Source: Treponema sp.
Lineage (GTDB): Bacteria; Spirochaetota; Spirochaetia; Treponematales; Treponemataceae
Length of the DNA stretch: 64,000 nt
NCBI GenBank assembly: GCA_016281495.1
Contig: JAEEIU010000027.1
Location: 1 to 64,000, forward strand
Reading direction: 5' to 3'
Shown: in pieces, positions 25,266 to 34,759 of the stretch
How positions within the stretch are numbered: the stretch's first letter is position 1
Layout: every line of letters begins with the position of its first letter
Translations under genes and position numbers: made by a program
Notes under the pieces: generated by a model
What the model was told of the DNA's origin: nothing
Seen by the model: the letters and a program-made list of their open reading frames with translations, nothing else
Database searches by the model: none

Positions 25266-26822
25266 TTATTTAGGCTTTTTTATGTCAAGCTCACCCATCA
25301 GGCGGGATACATAGGTTCTCTGGACATCGAGTATCTGGGCGGTTTTTGTCTGGTTCCATCCAGTCTGCTCAAGTATGCGTGTAAGGTACTGCTTCTTGAA
25401 TACGGAAAGAGCGGTCTTTAGGGTCCTGTCCTCCGTGTTTATCAGGTCCTCCACAGATGAATGAACCATATCGCCGTAGGAATCTCTGTCATCGGAATCA
25501 GGAAGGGGAAGCCTTAAGTCCATCATCTGAATCAAAGGTCCCTGTCCCAAAATGCATGCCCTTTCTATTGAATTTTCCAGTTCCCGCACGTTTCCCGGCC
25601 ATGAATATGTATAAAGCGCCTTGCTTGCCGCGGAAGAAAAACCCTGGAAATTCTTTTTCATCTCATTGCTGTATTTTTGGAGGAAGAAATTAGCAAGAGG
25701 TTCTATATCGTCTTTTCTTCGTCTTAGCGGAGGTATGTTAAGAGGAAGGACATTCAGGCGGTAATAAAGGTCATCGCGGAACGTCTTGTTCTTTACCATT
25801 TCCTCAAGATTGCGGTTTGTGGCGGCAATAATCCTTACGTCAACTGATATTGTCTCGCTGGAACCAACACGCTCAAATTTCTTTTCCTGAATAACACGCA
25901 GGAGTTTGGCCTGAAGGTCCAGAGGCATTTCTCCTATCTCATCCAGAAACAGGGTACCGCCATCTGCCATCTCAAAGCGTCCCACCCTCGAAGAATTGGC
26001 ATTTGTATATGCCCCCTTTACATGACCGAAAAGTTCACTTTCCAACAAGGTTGGGGATAATGCGGCACAACTGACACGGACAAAAGGCTGATTCCTCCTG
26101 TCGCTCTTTAAATGAAGCTGTTCCGCAAACAGTTCTTTTCCGACACCACTTTCACCTATGATCAACACAGAAGAAGATGTTTTTGCAACTTCCTCAACAA
26201 CTTTCAGTATATCCAAAATGATGGGGCTTTTTCCAACAAAAGTATGATAGTCTTTTCCCTGACTTACGGCATCCTGAAGGACTACAATGCTGTCTTTCGT
26301 CTTGCTGTATAAATGTGCGTTCTGATATGCAACACCGGCCTGATTACCGAACAGCTCAAGTATTGCAAGATCTTCCTCATCAAAATCACGGAAATCCGTT
26401 TTGTTAAGTACCTCGATTACGCCGACACATTCATTTCCAACATGCATCGGAAAAGCAATCATGTTGCGTGTGATGTAATTTGTGCGCTCTTGAACCAAAG
26501 AATTGAACCTGCGGTCATGACGGACATCATTTACGATTACCGCCTGATTGTGGCTAACGACCCATCCTGCGATGCTGTTTTTAGATACAGTGATGTTTTT
26601 AGCCTCAGCACCTTTAGGTCCCAAGGCCACCATGAATTTCAGGGAATCGTCTTGATTGTTGACTAATAAAACGGAAGAAGACTCACACTGAACCAAACAC
26701 ATTACAGATTCCAAAATTGAAACCAACAATGCATTTGAATCAGTGTAATTAGAATTCACAGAGGTGGTTATTTCAACGAGTGCCTTGAGCCTCTCTATAC
26801 CGATTGACGTTACTTCACCCAT
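25266..26822 (-). CDS. Sigma-54-dependent activator with GAF sensor domain
   Basis: The 518-aa protein has an N-terminal GAF domain (about residues 20-170), a central AAA+ activator domain, and a C-terminal Fis-type HTH (NQTKTAQILDVQRTYVSRLM). The AAA+ domain has Walker A GESGVGKE, Walker B GGTLFLDEIGEMP and the arginine-finger region RDDLYYRLNVLPLNIPPLR. It opens RpoN-holoenzyme promoters in response to a small-molecule or redox signal sensed by GAF. The sigma-54 contact loop reads GAYTNA instead of GAFTGA. The gene lies 12 nt after cmk-rpsA and may be cotranscribed with it. No rpoN or obvious target promoter is in the window. Confidence 0.93.
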   Translation of the reverse strand: MGEVTSIGIERLKALVEITTSVNSNYTDSNALLVSILESVMCLVQCESSSVLLVNNQDDSLKFMVALGPKGAEAKNITVSKNSIAGWVVSHNQAVIVNDVRHDRRFNSLVQERTNYITRNMIAFPMHVGNECVGVIEVLNKTDFRDFDEEDLAILELFGNQAGVAYQNAHLYSKTKDSIVVLQDAVSQGKDYHTFVGKSPIILDILKVVEEVAKTSSSVLIIGESGVGKELFAEQLHLKSDRRNQPFVRVSCAALSPTLLESELFGHVKGAYTNANSSRVGRFEMADGGTLFLDEIGEMPLDLQAKLLRVIQEKKFERVGSSETISVDVRIIAATNRNLEEMVKNKTFRDDLYYRLNVLPLNIPPLRRRKDDIEPLANFFLQKYSNEMKKNFQGFSSAASKALYTYSWPGNVRELENSIERACILGQGPLIQMMDLRLPLPDSDDRDSYGDMVHSSVEDLINTEDRTLKTALSVFKKQYLTRILEQTGWNQTKTAQILDVQRTYVSRLMGELDIKKPK

Positions 26823-26834
26823 TGAACACCACTG

Positions 26835-29186
26835 TTATTTATTTTGTTCTTTTAAGCTGTCGCCTATTGTGTAAGCACCATCATCGTCGTTGTTGCCAGA
26901 CATATACTGTGATATCTCTGCGCGAGCCTGGGCTTTCTTGTATTCCTTGACGGAGAATGCAACCTTTTCCTTGTCTACATCGATGTTAACGACATAAACG
27001 TTTACCTTGTCTCCGACATTATACTTCTTGATAGCTTCCTCAAACGGAACTTCACGGTTGTCGCTGAGGTTTGCCTTGTTAACAAGACCTTCGATTCCGC
27101 TAGGAGCCTTTACGAAGATACCAAAGTCAGTGATGCTTGATACCTCGCCTTCAAGTGTGCTGCCCGGACGATATTCTTCAGCAAACTTAACCCATGGGTT
27201 GTCTGTAAGCTGCTTTACGCCGATGCGGATCCTGTGGTTCTCCGGATCACATTCAAGGATGACACCCTCAAGTTCCTGTTCAACTTTAATCTCACTGCCA
27301 GGATGCTTAACCTTCTTTGTCCAAGAGAGGTCTTCGCCTGCAAGGAATGCGTCAATGCCTTCTTCAAGCTGAATGAATGCACCGCTGTTTGTAATCTTTA
27401 CAACCTTGCCCTTTACCTTGGTGTCTACAGGATACTTTTCTGCAATTGTATCCCATGGATTTTCGGTGACCTGCTTGAGACCCAAAGATACACGGCCGGC
27501 CTGAATGTCATAGCCAAGGATCATGCACTGAACCTCGTCACCTTCCTTTACCATGTCTGAAGGCTTGTTTATTTTCTTTGTCCAGCTGAATTCAGAAATG
27601 TGGGCAAGACCCTCAATTCCTTCTTCAAGCTCGATGAATGCACCGAATTCTGTAAGCTTGGTTACCTTTCCGCTTACGATGTCATTTACGTGATACCTTT
27701 CTTCAAAGTGTACCCACGGATCTTCTGAGAAATGCTTGAGTGAAAGATTGATCCTCTTTCCTTCCGGATCAAGACGGATAACCTTGAGCTCGATTTCCTG
27801 TCCCTTCTTAACGAAATCCTTTGGACGTGTTACGTGACCCCAGCTCATGTCATTGATGTGCAAGAGACCATCAAATCCGCCAAGATCAATAAAGGCACCG
27901 AAACTTGTAAATGACTTTACAGTTCCCTTTACTGTATCTCCGATCTTTACCTCGCTGAAGAATTTGTCGCGGTTTACGTCGATGAGTTCTTCAAGATACT
28001 TGCGGCGGTTTACTACAACATTGCGCTTTTTGTTTGTGAAAAGGCGCTCGATATAGAACTTGCCCTTAAGACCAAGGAGTTTTTCTTCTTTTTCTACTTT
28101 CTGGCTGTCGGCCTGGCTTATTGGAAGGAATGCTGAGATTCCACCACCAAGATCGACCATATATCCGCCCTTTGTCAAAGAAACAATTGTTCCGTCAACA
28201 GGCTTCTTTTCTTTATAAGCAATATTGAATTCTTCCCACAGGCGCTTTTCGTCTGCCATGAGCTTTGAGATTTCTGGGAGGCCGTCTCTTCCTGATGGGT
28301 TCTTGAGGTATACAGTAATCTTATCACCGACACCTGGCACTCTGTCGCCAAACTCTGAAATACGCAGCTGACCATCCCGTCCTGTACCGATGTCAACAAA
28401 AACTGTGTCGTCACGTACTTCAACAACGGTACCCTCTACGTTACCGCCTTCCACGGATTCCATTTGATTGATAGATGCTTCTAATTGTGCGTGAATGTTG
28501 CTTGAATCCTGAGCTTCATTCATTTCCACTTCCTTCTGTTCCATATAATAACCCTTAAGTGTTAAATTTGACATTATTATCTCACAAACCTCATTTATGG
28601 TCAAGTCCGAAGTGTCAATATATACTGCATCTTCTGCTTTTTTTAACGACCCTTCAACCTTGTTTTTATCCTGCCTGTCACGCTCGATTATGGCCTGTTT
28701 TATCTCTTCCAGGGAAAGATTGCTTACTCCCTGGTCATAGCGTCTTTTGGCCTGAACATCTATACTGGCGTCAAGATAAAATTTACATTCTGCATTGGGG
28801 AAAACCACGGTTGTCATGTCGCGGCCCTCGCAGATAATGCTGAGTTTCTTAACGATTTCCCTCATCCTGTCGTTTACAAGATGGCGTATTGCAACTATCG
28901 ACGATACTTTTGATACCGCAGCGTCAACCTTATCCTGATGCAGCAGGTCATCAACATCCTTTCCGTTGACATACAGGCGTGCATCTATATAATCCAGCTT
29001 GAGTCCTGAGGCAAAATCCAGAACAGCCTTTTCGTCATCAATGCTTATACCTGCATCCAGCAGATAGAGAGTTATACCCCGGTAAAAACTGCCGCTGTTC
29101 AAATAGACTATTCCCAGTCTTTTTGCAATTTCATGAGCAACTGTGCTTTTTCCTGTTCCTGCCGGTCCGTCAATAGCTATAACCAT
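26835..29186 (-). CDS. Cytidylate kinase fused to ribosomal protein S1
   Basis: This is one 783-aa reading frame. Residues 1-210 are cytidylate kinase: P-loop GPAGTGKST, SFYRG and CEGRDMTTVVFP, phosphorylating CMP/dCMP. After a linker come six S1 RNA-binding repeats, the canonical four each ending in a GAFI/GIFV-type strand (for example SFGAFIDLGGFDGLLHIND). S1 repeats 3-6 bind mRNA on the 30S subunit. The start at 29186 is chosen over an ATG 9 nt upstream because AAAAAGG lies 8 nt before it. The start overlaps rluB by 17 nt. An internal ATG at 28544, with AAGGG 7 nt upstream, could yield free S1 of 569 aa. I recall a similar fused annotation in Treponema pallidum. Confidence 0.93.
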   Translation of the reverse strand: MVIAIDGPAGTGKSTVAHEIAKRLGIVYLNSGSFYRGITLYLLDAGISIDDEKAVLDFASGLKLDYIDARLYVNGKDVDDLLHQDKVDAAVSKVSSIVAIRHLVNDRMREIVKKLSIICEGRDMTTVVFPNAECKFYLDASIDVQAKRRYDQGVSNLSLEEIKQAIIERDRQDKNKVEGSLKKAEDAVYIDTSDLTINEVCEIIMSNLTLKGYYMEQKEVEMNEAQDSSNIHAQLEASINQMESVEGGNVEGTVVEVRDDTVFVDIGTGRDGQLRISEFGDRVPGVGDKITVYLKNPSGRDGLPEISKLMADEKRLWEEFNIAYKEKKPVDGTIVSLTKGGYMVDLGGGISAFLPISQADSQKVEKEEKLLGLKGKFYIERLFTNKKRNVVVNRRKYLEELIDVNRDKFFSEVKIGDTVKGTVKSFTSFGAFIDLGGFDGLLHINDMSWGHVTRPKDFVKKGQEIELKVIRLDPEGKRINLSLKHFSEDPWVHFEERYHVNDIVSGKVTKLTEFGAFIELEEGIEGLAHISEFSWTKKINKPSDMVKEGDEVQCMILGYDIQAGRVSLGLKQVTENPWDTIAEKYPVDTKVKGKVVKITNSGAFIQLEEGIDAFLAGEDLSWTKKVKHPGSEIKVEQELEGVILECDPENHRIRIGVKQLTDNPWVKFAEEYRPGSTLEGEVSSITDFGIFVKAPSGIEGLVNKANLSDNREVPFEEAIKKYNVGDKVNVYVVNIDVDKEKVAFSVKEYKKAQARAEISQYMSGNNDDDGAYTIGDSLKEQNK

Positions 29187-29949
29187 ATATACCATCCTTT
29201 TTTTCTGTATGATTGCATAGTGATTTCAATGTCTTGATTTCATGGGCGGTCAAATCCCTGAATTGTCCCTGTGCCAAATCTCCGATTGAGACGGAGCCAA
29301 TACGTACACGGGTCAAACTTTTTATTCCTATTTCACGGGACTCAAACACACGCCTTATCTCACGGTTTTTGCCTTCCACAAGGACAATGCGCATTTTCCT
29401 TGAATTGAGTTCCTGGGCATCCTTGCATCTGTAGAATACATTGTCCACCCTGACCCCATGCATAAAATCCTGTGCAAGATTTCTTGGAAGTGGAAGACTT
29501 GTTTCCACGATGTACTCTTTCTCCAGTTCTGCGGAGGGATGTGAAAGAAGGGCTGCAAAATCGCCGTCGTTTGTAAAGATAATCAAGCCTGTGGAGAACA
29601 TGTCCAAACGGCCTACATTATAAAGGCGCTCGCTGTATGCTTCCTTCAGGAGGTCTGATGCTATGGGACGTCCCTTTTCGTCGGAAAGTGAACATACATA
29701 ACCTGCGGGCTTGTTTAAAAGAACATAACGTTTTTCTGCCTCAAACTGAATGGGCTTTGAATCAACGCAAACCTTGTCCTTTAGGGTAACCTTGGTTCCA
29801 GGAACAGTTACTGTCACTCCGTTTACGCTTACCCTTCCCTCTGCAATGATAGTTTCACTGGCACGCCTGCTTGCAACCCCGCACAGAGCCATATAATGCT
29901 GGAGGCGCCATTCGTTTTTTCCGCTGTTTTCGTTTTGACTATCTGGCAA
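29170..29949 (-). CDS. 23S/16S rRNA pseudouridine synthase, RsuA/RluB family
   Basis: The 259-aa protein has an N-terminal S4 RNA-binding domain (residues 14-60, LQHYMALCGVASRRASE) and a catalytic domain with the active-site Asp in YNVGRLDMFSTGLII. Conserved NKPAGYVCS and GKNREIRRVF motifs are also present. It isomerises a uridine of rRNA, most likely in 23S helix 80-93 if RluB-like; RsuA versus RluB is not resolved. The start is TTG with AGAGG 7 nt upstream, overlapping the scpB stop. It is coupled to cmk-rpsA downstream, so ribosome-related functions are grouped. Confidence 0.92.
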   Translation of the reverse strand: MPDSQNENSGKNEWRLQHYMALCGVASRRASETIIAEGRVSVNGVTVTVPGTKVTLKDKVCVDSKPIQFEAEKRYVLLNKPAGYVCSLSDEKGRPIASDLLKEAYSERLYNVGRLDMFSTGLIIFTNDGDFAALLSHPSAELEKEYIVETSLPLPRNLAQDFMHGVRVDNVFYRCKDAQELNSRKMRIVLVEGKNREIRRVFESREIGIKSLTRVRIGSVSIGDLAQGQFRDLTAHEIKTLKSLCNHTEKKDGIYGYSY

Positions 29950-30760
29950 GATCGAACCTCTCGCTTTCTTTTTCGTCCAGCTGCGGCAAATCTGCTATGC
30001 TCTGCAAATGGAAGAATTCAAGGAATTCCTTTGTTGTTCCATAAAGAACGGGTTTTCCGGGAATGTCCTTTTTTCCTACTTCCTTGATGAACTTGCGGTC
30101 CAAAAGCACCCTCATCATGTTGTCTGCGTTAACGTGCCTTATGCTTTCTATCTCCGCCCTTGTAATCGGCTGGCTGTATGCAATTATGGAAAGGGTTTCT
30201 ATGGCAGCCTTGCTCAAGCGGCCCTCGTTTTTCTTTCCGTAGCGTTCCTTTACAAGATCAAATGAATCCTTTTTTGGAGTAAGTATCCATCCGCCTATGA
30301 TTTGTGAAAGCTCTATTCCCGAATCTGCATTTGAGTATTTCTCTTTAAGACGTTCAATACATTCGTTTACCACATCTTCCGAGAACTGCGTGATTTTTGC
30401 AAGGTTTTCGACAGGCTGCGGTTCACTTTCCAGAAAGAGTACGGTTTCCAAAAGTGCGGTTTCGCTGTCCAGATTAAGGTTTTCGCGTCTGGCTTCAAGC
30501 CTTTCATCTTCCTCTTCGTCCGAACGGTCTTCTTCCAGATCTGGGTTTCCGGTACTTTCTTCCCCGGCATTTGATTCTTCTTTATTTTCTGGGTTCTCTG
30601 CTTTCTCTTCGTCTGCTGCGGGAGATTGAGTTTCTTCACTTTTTGTTTCTTCTTGTTTTTCCTGTTCCTGAACATCCTGCTCAAGAACAGTGTTTTCCTG
30701 AACAGTCTGTTCTGTCTCTGTGGTATCCTGTGCTTCTATGCTGCCACTTTCTTCTTGCAT
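29939..30760 (-). CDS. scpB: Segregation and condensation protein ScpB with acidic N-terminal extension
   Basis: The 273-aa protein ends in the ScpB winged-helix pair (about residues 105-270: ALLETVLFLESEPQP, AAIETLSIIAYSQPITRAEIE, GKPVLYGTTKEFLEFF). The first ~95 residues are an unusual Glu-rich, low-complexity stretch; typical ScpB begins near the winged helix. ScpB binds ScpA to complete the SMC-ScpAB condensin. The start at 30760 overlaps the scpA end by 25 nt and follows GGAG at 10 nt; an open frame upstream runs through scpA and is ignored. The order is scpA-scpB-rluB. Confidence 0.93.
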   Translation of the reverse strand: MQEESGSIEAQDTTETEQTVQENTVLEQDVQEQEKQEETKSEETQSPAADEEKAENPENKEESNAGEESTGNPDLEEDRSDEEEDERLEARRENLNLDSETALLETVLFLESEPQPVENLAKITQFSEDVVNECIERLKEKYSNADSGIELSQIIGGWILTPKKDSFDLVKERYGKKNEGRLSKAAIETLSIIAYSQPITRAEIESIRHVNADNMMRVLLDRKFIKEVGKKDIPGKPVLYGTTKEFLEFFHLQSIADLPQLDEKESERFDLAR

Positions 30761-31494
30761 ATCTTTATGTCTCCAAACATCCTGTTTTGATATATGTCCG
30801 CGATTTTCATCTTGACGGCATCTAAGATTGCCATAAAAGCACATATTACGTCAAGTTCATTTCCACGGCGTGTTATCAGGTCGGTGAACATGCATTCCCC
30901 GTTTTTTTCAAGGAGCTCGTTCATCAGAGTAATTTTCTCGTTTGGCGTAATCTCCTCCTTCATGTTAAGGATGCGTTCGTCCGGGTTTACATTGGTAAGG
31001 TTCCGGAAAATCTTCTGCATGTCCTGAAGGAGCTGCCATGTATCCATCTTTTCCCACTGGGTTTCATCGTCCTCAAATGGCAAGATGCGTTCTATCTTTT
31101 TGCGTTCAAAACTCCACTCGCTCTGTTCTTCCTGCTCTTCCATAAGTTCGGAAAGCTTCTTGAACCTCTGGTATTCAATCAACTGCTCAACAAGTTCCTC
31201 ACGCGGGTCTTCCATGCTCTCGTCATCATCATACTTTACTTCAACAGGTAAAAGCATGCGGCTCTTTATGCACACAAGTTTGGCAGCCCACAGGTAAAAC
31301 TCGCTCAAATCCTGAAGGTTCAGTTCCACCGCATAGTCAAGATAATCCAGAAACTGTTCGGTTATCTCCGCAATCGGAATGTCATAAATGTTTATCTTGT
31401 TTTCACGAATCAAGCTCCACAATAAATCAAGCGGGCCTTCAAAGTTTCCTGCCGTATATTTTCTTGATGGGGCTCCGTTTTCTGTTTCTTCCAT
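30736..31494 (-). CDS. scpA: Segregation and condensation protein ScpA (kleisin)
   Basis: The 252-aa kleisin has the N-terminal SMC-neck-binding motif FEGPLDLLWSLIRENKINIYDIPIAEIT (about residues 18-45), an acidic middle, and a C-terminal winged helix (FTDLITRRGNELDVICAFMAILDAVKM) that bridges to the SMC head. Length is typical. It links the two SMC heads with ScpB, whose gene overlaps this one. AGAGG precedes the ATG. Its partner smc lies 24 kb away in this window. Confidence 0.95.
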   Translation of the reverse strand: MEETENGAPSRKYTAGNFEGPLDLLWSLIRENKINIYDIPIAEITEQFLDYLDYAVELNLQDLSEFYLWAAKLVCIKSRMLLPVEVKYDDDESMEDPREELVEQLIEYQRFKKLSELMEEQEEQSEWSFERKKIERILPFEDDETQWEKMDTWQLLQDMQKIFRNLTNVNPDERILNMKEEITPNEKITLMNELLEKNGECMFTDLITRRGNELDVICAFMAILDAVKMKIADIYQNRMFGDIKICKKKVAA

Positions 31495-31522
31495 TTCTTT
31501 TGCCTCTATGCTGATATTGAAC

Positions 31523-32071
31523 CTATTTTAGCCTGACAGTTTCTACAAGTTTCCTAAAGTCACCCTCGCACATGCACAGATCAATTTTCTGATCCGCAAG
31601 CGATTCCAGCTTTTCCCTATAAAAACCTTTTGGCCATATATTAACATCGGCATTTTTATTCAAAATATCAAGCAGGGGACGCAAAACAAATGCCCTTTCG
31701 GTCATCCTCTCGTGAGGGACAACAAGGTCATCCTGAACGATGTGGCGTCTGGCAAACAGTTCTATGTCGATATCCAGAGGCCTTGGTCCGTTCCTTATTT
31801 CCTTTTCCCTGTCCCTTCCAAATTCCGCCTCAAGTGAATGAATGGCGTTTAGAAGTGACCTGGGAGAACCTTCATAACGACCTGCAACCACCATGTTGTA
31901 AAAGTCGTCCTGATCGGTCACATACATGGCAGCAGTCCTGTATACCGCAGAAAACCTCATGGAAGCGATAAACCTGGACAGGCTGACGCATGCACTCGCA
32001 AGAAGCCCGGGACCATTAAGGCCGTTGAATTCCCTGTTGGTTCCAAGCCCCAGCGCCACCAGATGACTCAA
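31523..32071 (-). CDS. folK: 2-amino-4-hydroxy-6-hydroxymethyldihydropteridine pyrophosphokinase
   Basis: The 182-aa protein has HPPK signatures: LGLGTNRE at the N-terminus, the pterin/ATP-binding [12 protein letters not shown] motif, and the C-terminal [16 protein letters not shown] motif. It transfers pyrophosphate from ATP to hydroxymethyl-dihydropterin in folate synthesis. The length is slightly above E. coli FolK. The start is TTG, overlapping the recA stop (TTGA), so it depends on recA translation. Other folate genes are not in the window. Confidence 0.93.
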   Translation of the reverse strand: MSHLVALGLGTNREFNGLNGPGLLASACVSLSRFIASMRFSAVYRTAAMYVTDQDDFYNMVVAGRYEGSPRSLLNAIHSLEAEFGRDREKEIRNGPRPLDIDIELFARRHIVQDDLVVPHERMTERAFVLRPLLDILNKNADVNIWPKGFYREKLESLADQKIDLCMCEGDFRKLVETVRLK

Positions 32072-33342
32072 AAAAGTTCCTCCGGCACAAGTTTGTCAGA
32101 AGAAGCAGCCTTTGCAAGAGAAGCAGTTTTTGAGCTTGCCTTTGGAGCAGCCTTTTTCTCGGGAGCGGGAGTTGCCGCAGCAGCCTGAGGAGCTGAAATT
32201 GGCTTTACCCCTTCGTCCGTTGGAGCGCCACCCGTACCGACACCTTTTGCGCGCATCTGCTTTTCATATTCACGGATCTGCTCGTCTGTTACAACCTCTC
32301 CCTCTTTTGTGCGTAGAACCTGACCCGGGAACAGCTTATCCCTTAACGCATGTTCAAGCTCAAGCCTGTAATCCGGATTTGTTTCTATAAAGTTGACGGC
32401 ATTTTCCTTTCCCTGTCCGACCTTTTCTTCTCCACGGGTATACCATGCGCCCCTCTTGTCGATAAGGCCGTGCTTTACAGCGGAATCCAAAAGTGAAGCC
32501 GATGCGGAAACACCCTTTCCGAAATATATGTCAAGCTCAACCTTGCGGAATGGAGGAGCAACCTTGTTCTTTACGATCTTTACGCGGACACGGTTACCAA
32601 GGGCATCCTCATCACCCTTGCCTTCAATTGTCTCTATGCGGCGGATCTCAAGACGTATTGATGAATAGAACTTGAGTGCGTTACCACCTGTTGTTGTCTC
32701 CGGGTTTCCGAACATGACACCGATTTTCATGCGGATCTGGTTGATGAAAACGATCGTACACTTGCTCTTTCCCACGATGGCGGTAAGCTTGCGGAGTGCC
32801 TGGCTCATGAGGCGGGCCTGAACACCCATCACGGAGTCACCCATCTCACCGTCGATTTCCTTTTGCGGAACAAGGGCGGCAACGGAGTCAATTACGATAA
32901 TGTCCACTGCTCCTGAACGCACAAGATTTTCACAGATTTCAAGGGCCTGCTCACCGGTATCCGGCTGGGACACCCAAAGTTCATCAATATTTACACCCAG
33001 ATTTTTTGCATAAACTGGATCAAGCGCATGTTCGGCATCAATAAAGGCTGCAATGCCGCCAAGCTTCTGAGCCTCTGCAACCGCATGAAGTGCCAGAGTT
33101 GTCTTACCGGAACTTTCAGGACCATACATTTCGATAATACGGCCACGTGGATAACCACCAACGCCCAAAGCCTCATCAAGAAGGATTGAACCTGAAGGAA
33201 TGACATCCACTCCGGATGTATCTGTCTGGGTCCCCAATTTCATGAGGGATCCGCTTCCGAACTGTTTTTCTATCTGAAGACGAGCCGCCTCCAGAGCCTT
33301 GAGTTTCTCCGACATTTCTGCCGGAACTTTTTCTTCTGCCAT
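32068..33342 (-). CDS. recA: Recombinase RecA
   Basis: The 424-aa protein has Walker [12 protein letters not shown], Walker B-type [10 protein letters not shown], and loop L1/L2 DNA-binding segments around [16 protein letters not shown] and [20 protein letters not shown]. It forms filaments on single-stranded DNA for recombination and SOS co-protease activity. The C-terminal 60 residues are Ala/Pro/Lys-rich and longer than in E. coli. The start at 33342 is preferred over an ATG at 33381 because GAGGAAAAGGTGG precedes it at good spacing and the upstream ATG has none. A promoter with an inverted-repeat operator lies upstream. Confidence 0.97.
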   Translation of the reverse strand: MAEEKVPAEMSEKLKALEAARLQIEKQFGSGSLMKLGTQTDTSGVDVIPSGSILLDEALGVGGYPRGRIIEMYGPESSGKTTLALHAVAEAQKLGGIAAFIDAEHALDPVYAKNLGVNIDELWVSQPDTGEQALEICENLVRSGAVDIIVIDSVAALVPQKEIDGEMGDSVMGVQARLMSQALRKLTAIVGKSKCTIVFINQIRMKIGVMFGNPETTTGGNALKFYSSIRLEIRRIETIEGKGDEDALGNRVRVKIVKNKVAPPFRKVELDIYFGKGVSASASLLDSAVKHGLIDKRGAWYTRGEEKVGQGKENAVNFIETNPDYRLELEHALRDKLFPGQVLRTKEGEVVTDEQIREYEKQMRAKGVGTGGAPTDEGVKPISAPQAAAATPAPEKKAAPKASSKTASLAKAASSDKLVPEELF

Positions 33343-33389
33343 TTTTGCCACCTTTTCCTCCCACAATGTATCATAGGCCAACAGCTTGT

Positions 33390-33420
33390 ATTATCGCCTA
33401 CACCTTTATACTGGTGTAAA
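33390..33420 (-). promoter_or_regulatory. recA promoter with a palindromic operator candidate
   Basis: On the minus strand, TTTACA (-35-like), a 19-nt spacer and GATAAT (-10-like, 33390-33395) bracket the inverted repeat TACACC-N8-GGTGTA (33399-33418). A regulator there would block RNA polymerase, as LexA does at recA in other bacteria. The rest of 33343-33623 (about 280 nt) shows only AT-rich sequence and weak -10-like boxes. Confidence 0.5.
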
Positions 33421-33623
33421 ATTTTGCATTTTTAACAAAAATATCCGAATAAATTTAAAAAAAATCCATATATTTTTAAATTTATCACTAAACATAATAC
33501 TAGTTTATAGAGAAACCGTAACTATTATACAAAAATGCATGGATTTTGACAACTTCAAAATGAAGCGAAAAGTAGATTGTCACGGGGTTTCATTACTGGG
33601 CTGGAGAAAAATTTCTGTTTTCC

Positions 33624-34748
33624 TTAATCTTCAAATTTGCCGCTTACAGGCTGATAGATTGATCTTCCATCAAGATAGATTTTTCCACCGACTTCACTTA
33701 CTACACCAAGGATGCGGATAGGCCTGTCTGTGTTTACAGGGCTTACGTTCTCCGGGCGGAATATCACGTTCACGGCACCTTCAAGATGCTTGCTGTTCTC
33801 ATAGCCTACAAGCAGGGTGCAATACCAAGAGCCGTCATCAGCGTTTCCGGGATCTGCAATTGCACCAGTCCATGAAACAAAACATCCGTCATAGAGTATA
33901 TGATCGCCTTCAACTTTCTCGTATGAATAATTGTCTTTTTCCTGCAGCTTGTCAAAAGTGATGTCATCAGAAAGATATGACTTTAAGATTATGGCCTTTT
34001 GCTTGATGGAGGGTGAGGCATTGCTGTTTATGAGGCGGTTTATTTCCACACGTGCCGGATTGTCCCGGTGTTCCTGCCAGTACATGACTGCATCCTCGTA
34101 GCTTGAATTGATGGTATCATTGTCAAGGATGTAATGCACTGCGGCTGTAGAAAGATCCTCTGACACCGCATTTTTCTTTTCTCCGCTTGTAAGCTTTTGG
34201 GCAGAAAGGTCACCACGAGGTCCGTTATACTTTACTTTCTCGCGTGGCCAGAAAATGATGAAAAGGGAAACGACAATTCCAATCAAAAGGCCAACCATAA
34301 CACAATTGCGAATTACAAGAGGGTTGATTCCTATTGGCGGATAAAAGTCCTTTATCTTGCCGTTTGACTTAAGCTTTTGTATCTCGGAAAAGTTCCTTGC
34401 GTTTTTCTTTATGAATTCCAGGGCATTAAGGGCTACTTCGTTATTGGGATCTATGTCTTTTGCATTTAGGTAATACTGAAGTGCATGCGTGATGTCCCCG
34501 CGCCTAAGGTAAATCGCCCCCTGTCCTATGAGGAGCTCGGTATTGTTGATTTTTACTTCACGGGCAAGATTGTAATATTTTGCCGCCTCTCCGTCATATC
34601 CCAAATACAGGAATGAAGTTCCCAGCGCAAGATAATACTCAAAGCTGCCTTTGTAGTTTTCAGCATATGACTCAAGAAGACGTGTTGCAAAACCAAAACG
34701 CCTTTGACTCATAAGAAGTCTTGCCTGCTGTATAACCGTTTGTCCCAT
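33624..34748 (-). CDS. TPR protein with a central transmembrane helix
   Basis: The 374-aa protein has three TPR units in the first 115 residues (FGFATRLLESYAENYKG, GEAAKYYNLAREVK, THALQYYLNAKDIDP). A single hydrophobic helix follows (about residues 148-168), then a 200-residue beta-rich C-terminal domain ending YLDGRSIYQPVSGKFED. The TPRs would be cytoplasmic and the C-terminal domain periplasmic if the helix is a simple anchor. Function unknown. It is last in a four-gene unit with rpe, a coiled-coil protein and an exported protein; the gap to the previous gene is 11 nt. Confidence 0.7.
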   Translation of the reverse strand: MGQTVIQQARLLMSQRRFGFATRLLESYAENYKGSFEYYLALGTSFLYLGYDGEAAKYYNLAREVKINNTELLIGQGAIYLRRGDITHALQYYLNAKDIDPNNEVALNALEFIKKNARNFSEIQKLKSNGKIKDFYPPIGINPLVIRNCVMVGLLIGIVVSLFIIFWPREKVKYNGPRGDLSAQKLTSGEKKNAVSEDLSTAAVHYILDNDTINSSYEDAVMYWQEHRDNPARVEINRLINSNASPSIKQKAIILKSYLSDDITFDKLQEKDNYSYEKVEGDHILYDGCFVSWTGAIADPGNADDGSWYCTLLVGYENSKHLEGAVNVIFRPENVSPVNTDRPIRILGVVSEVGGKIYLDGRSIYQPVSGKFED

Positions 34749-34759
34749 ACCCTAAAACC

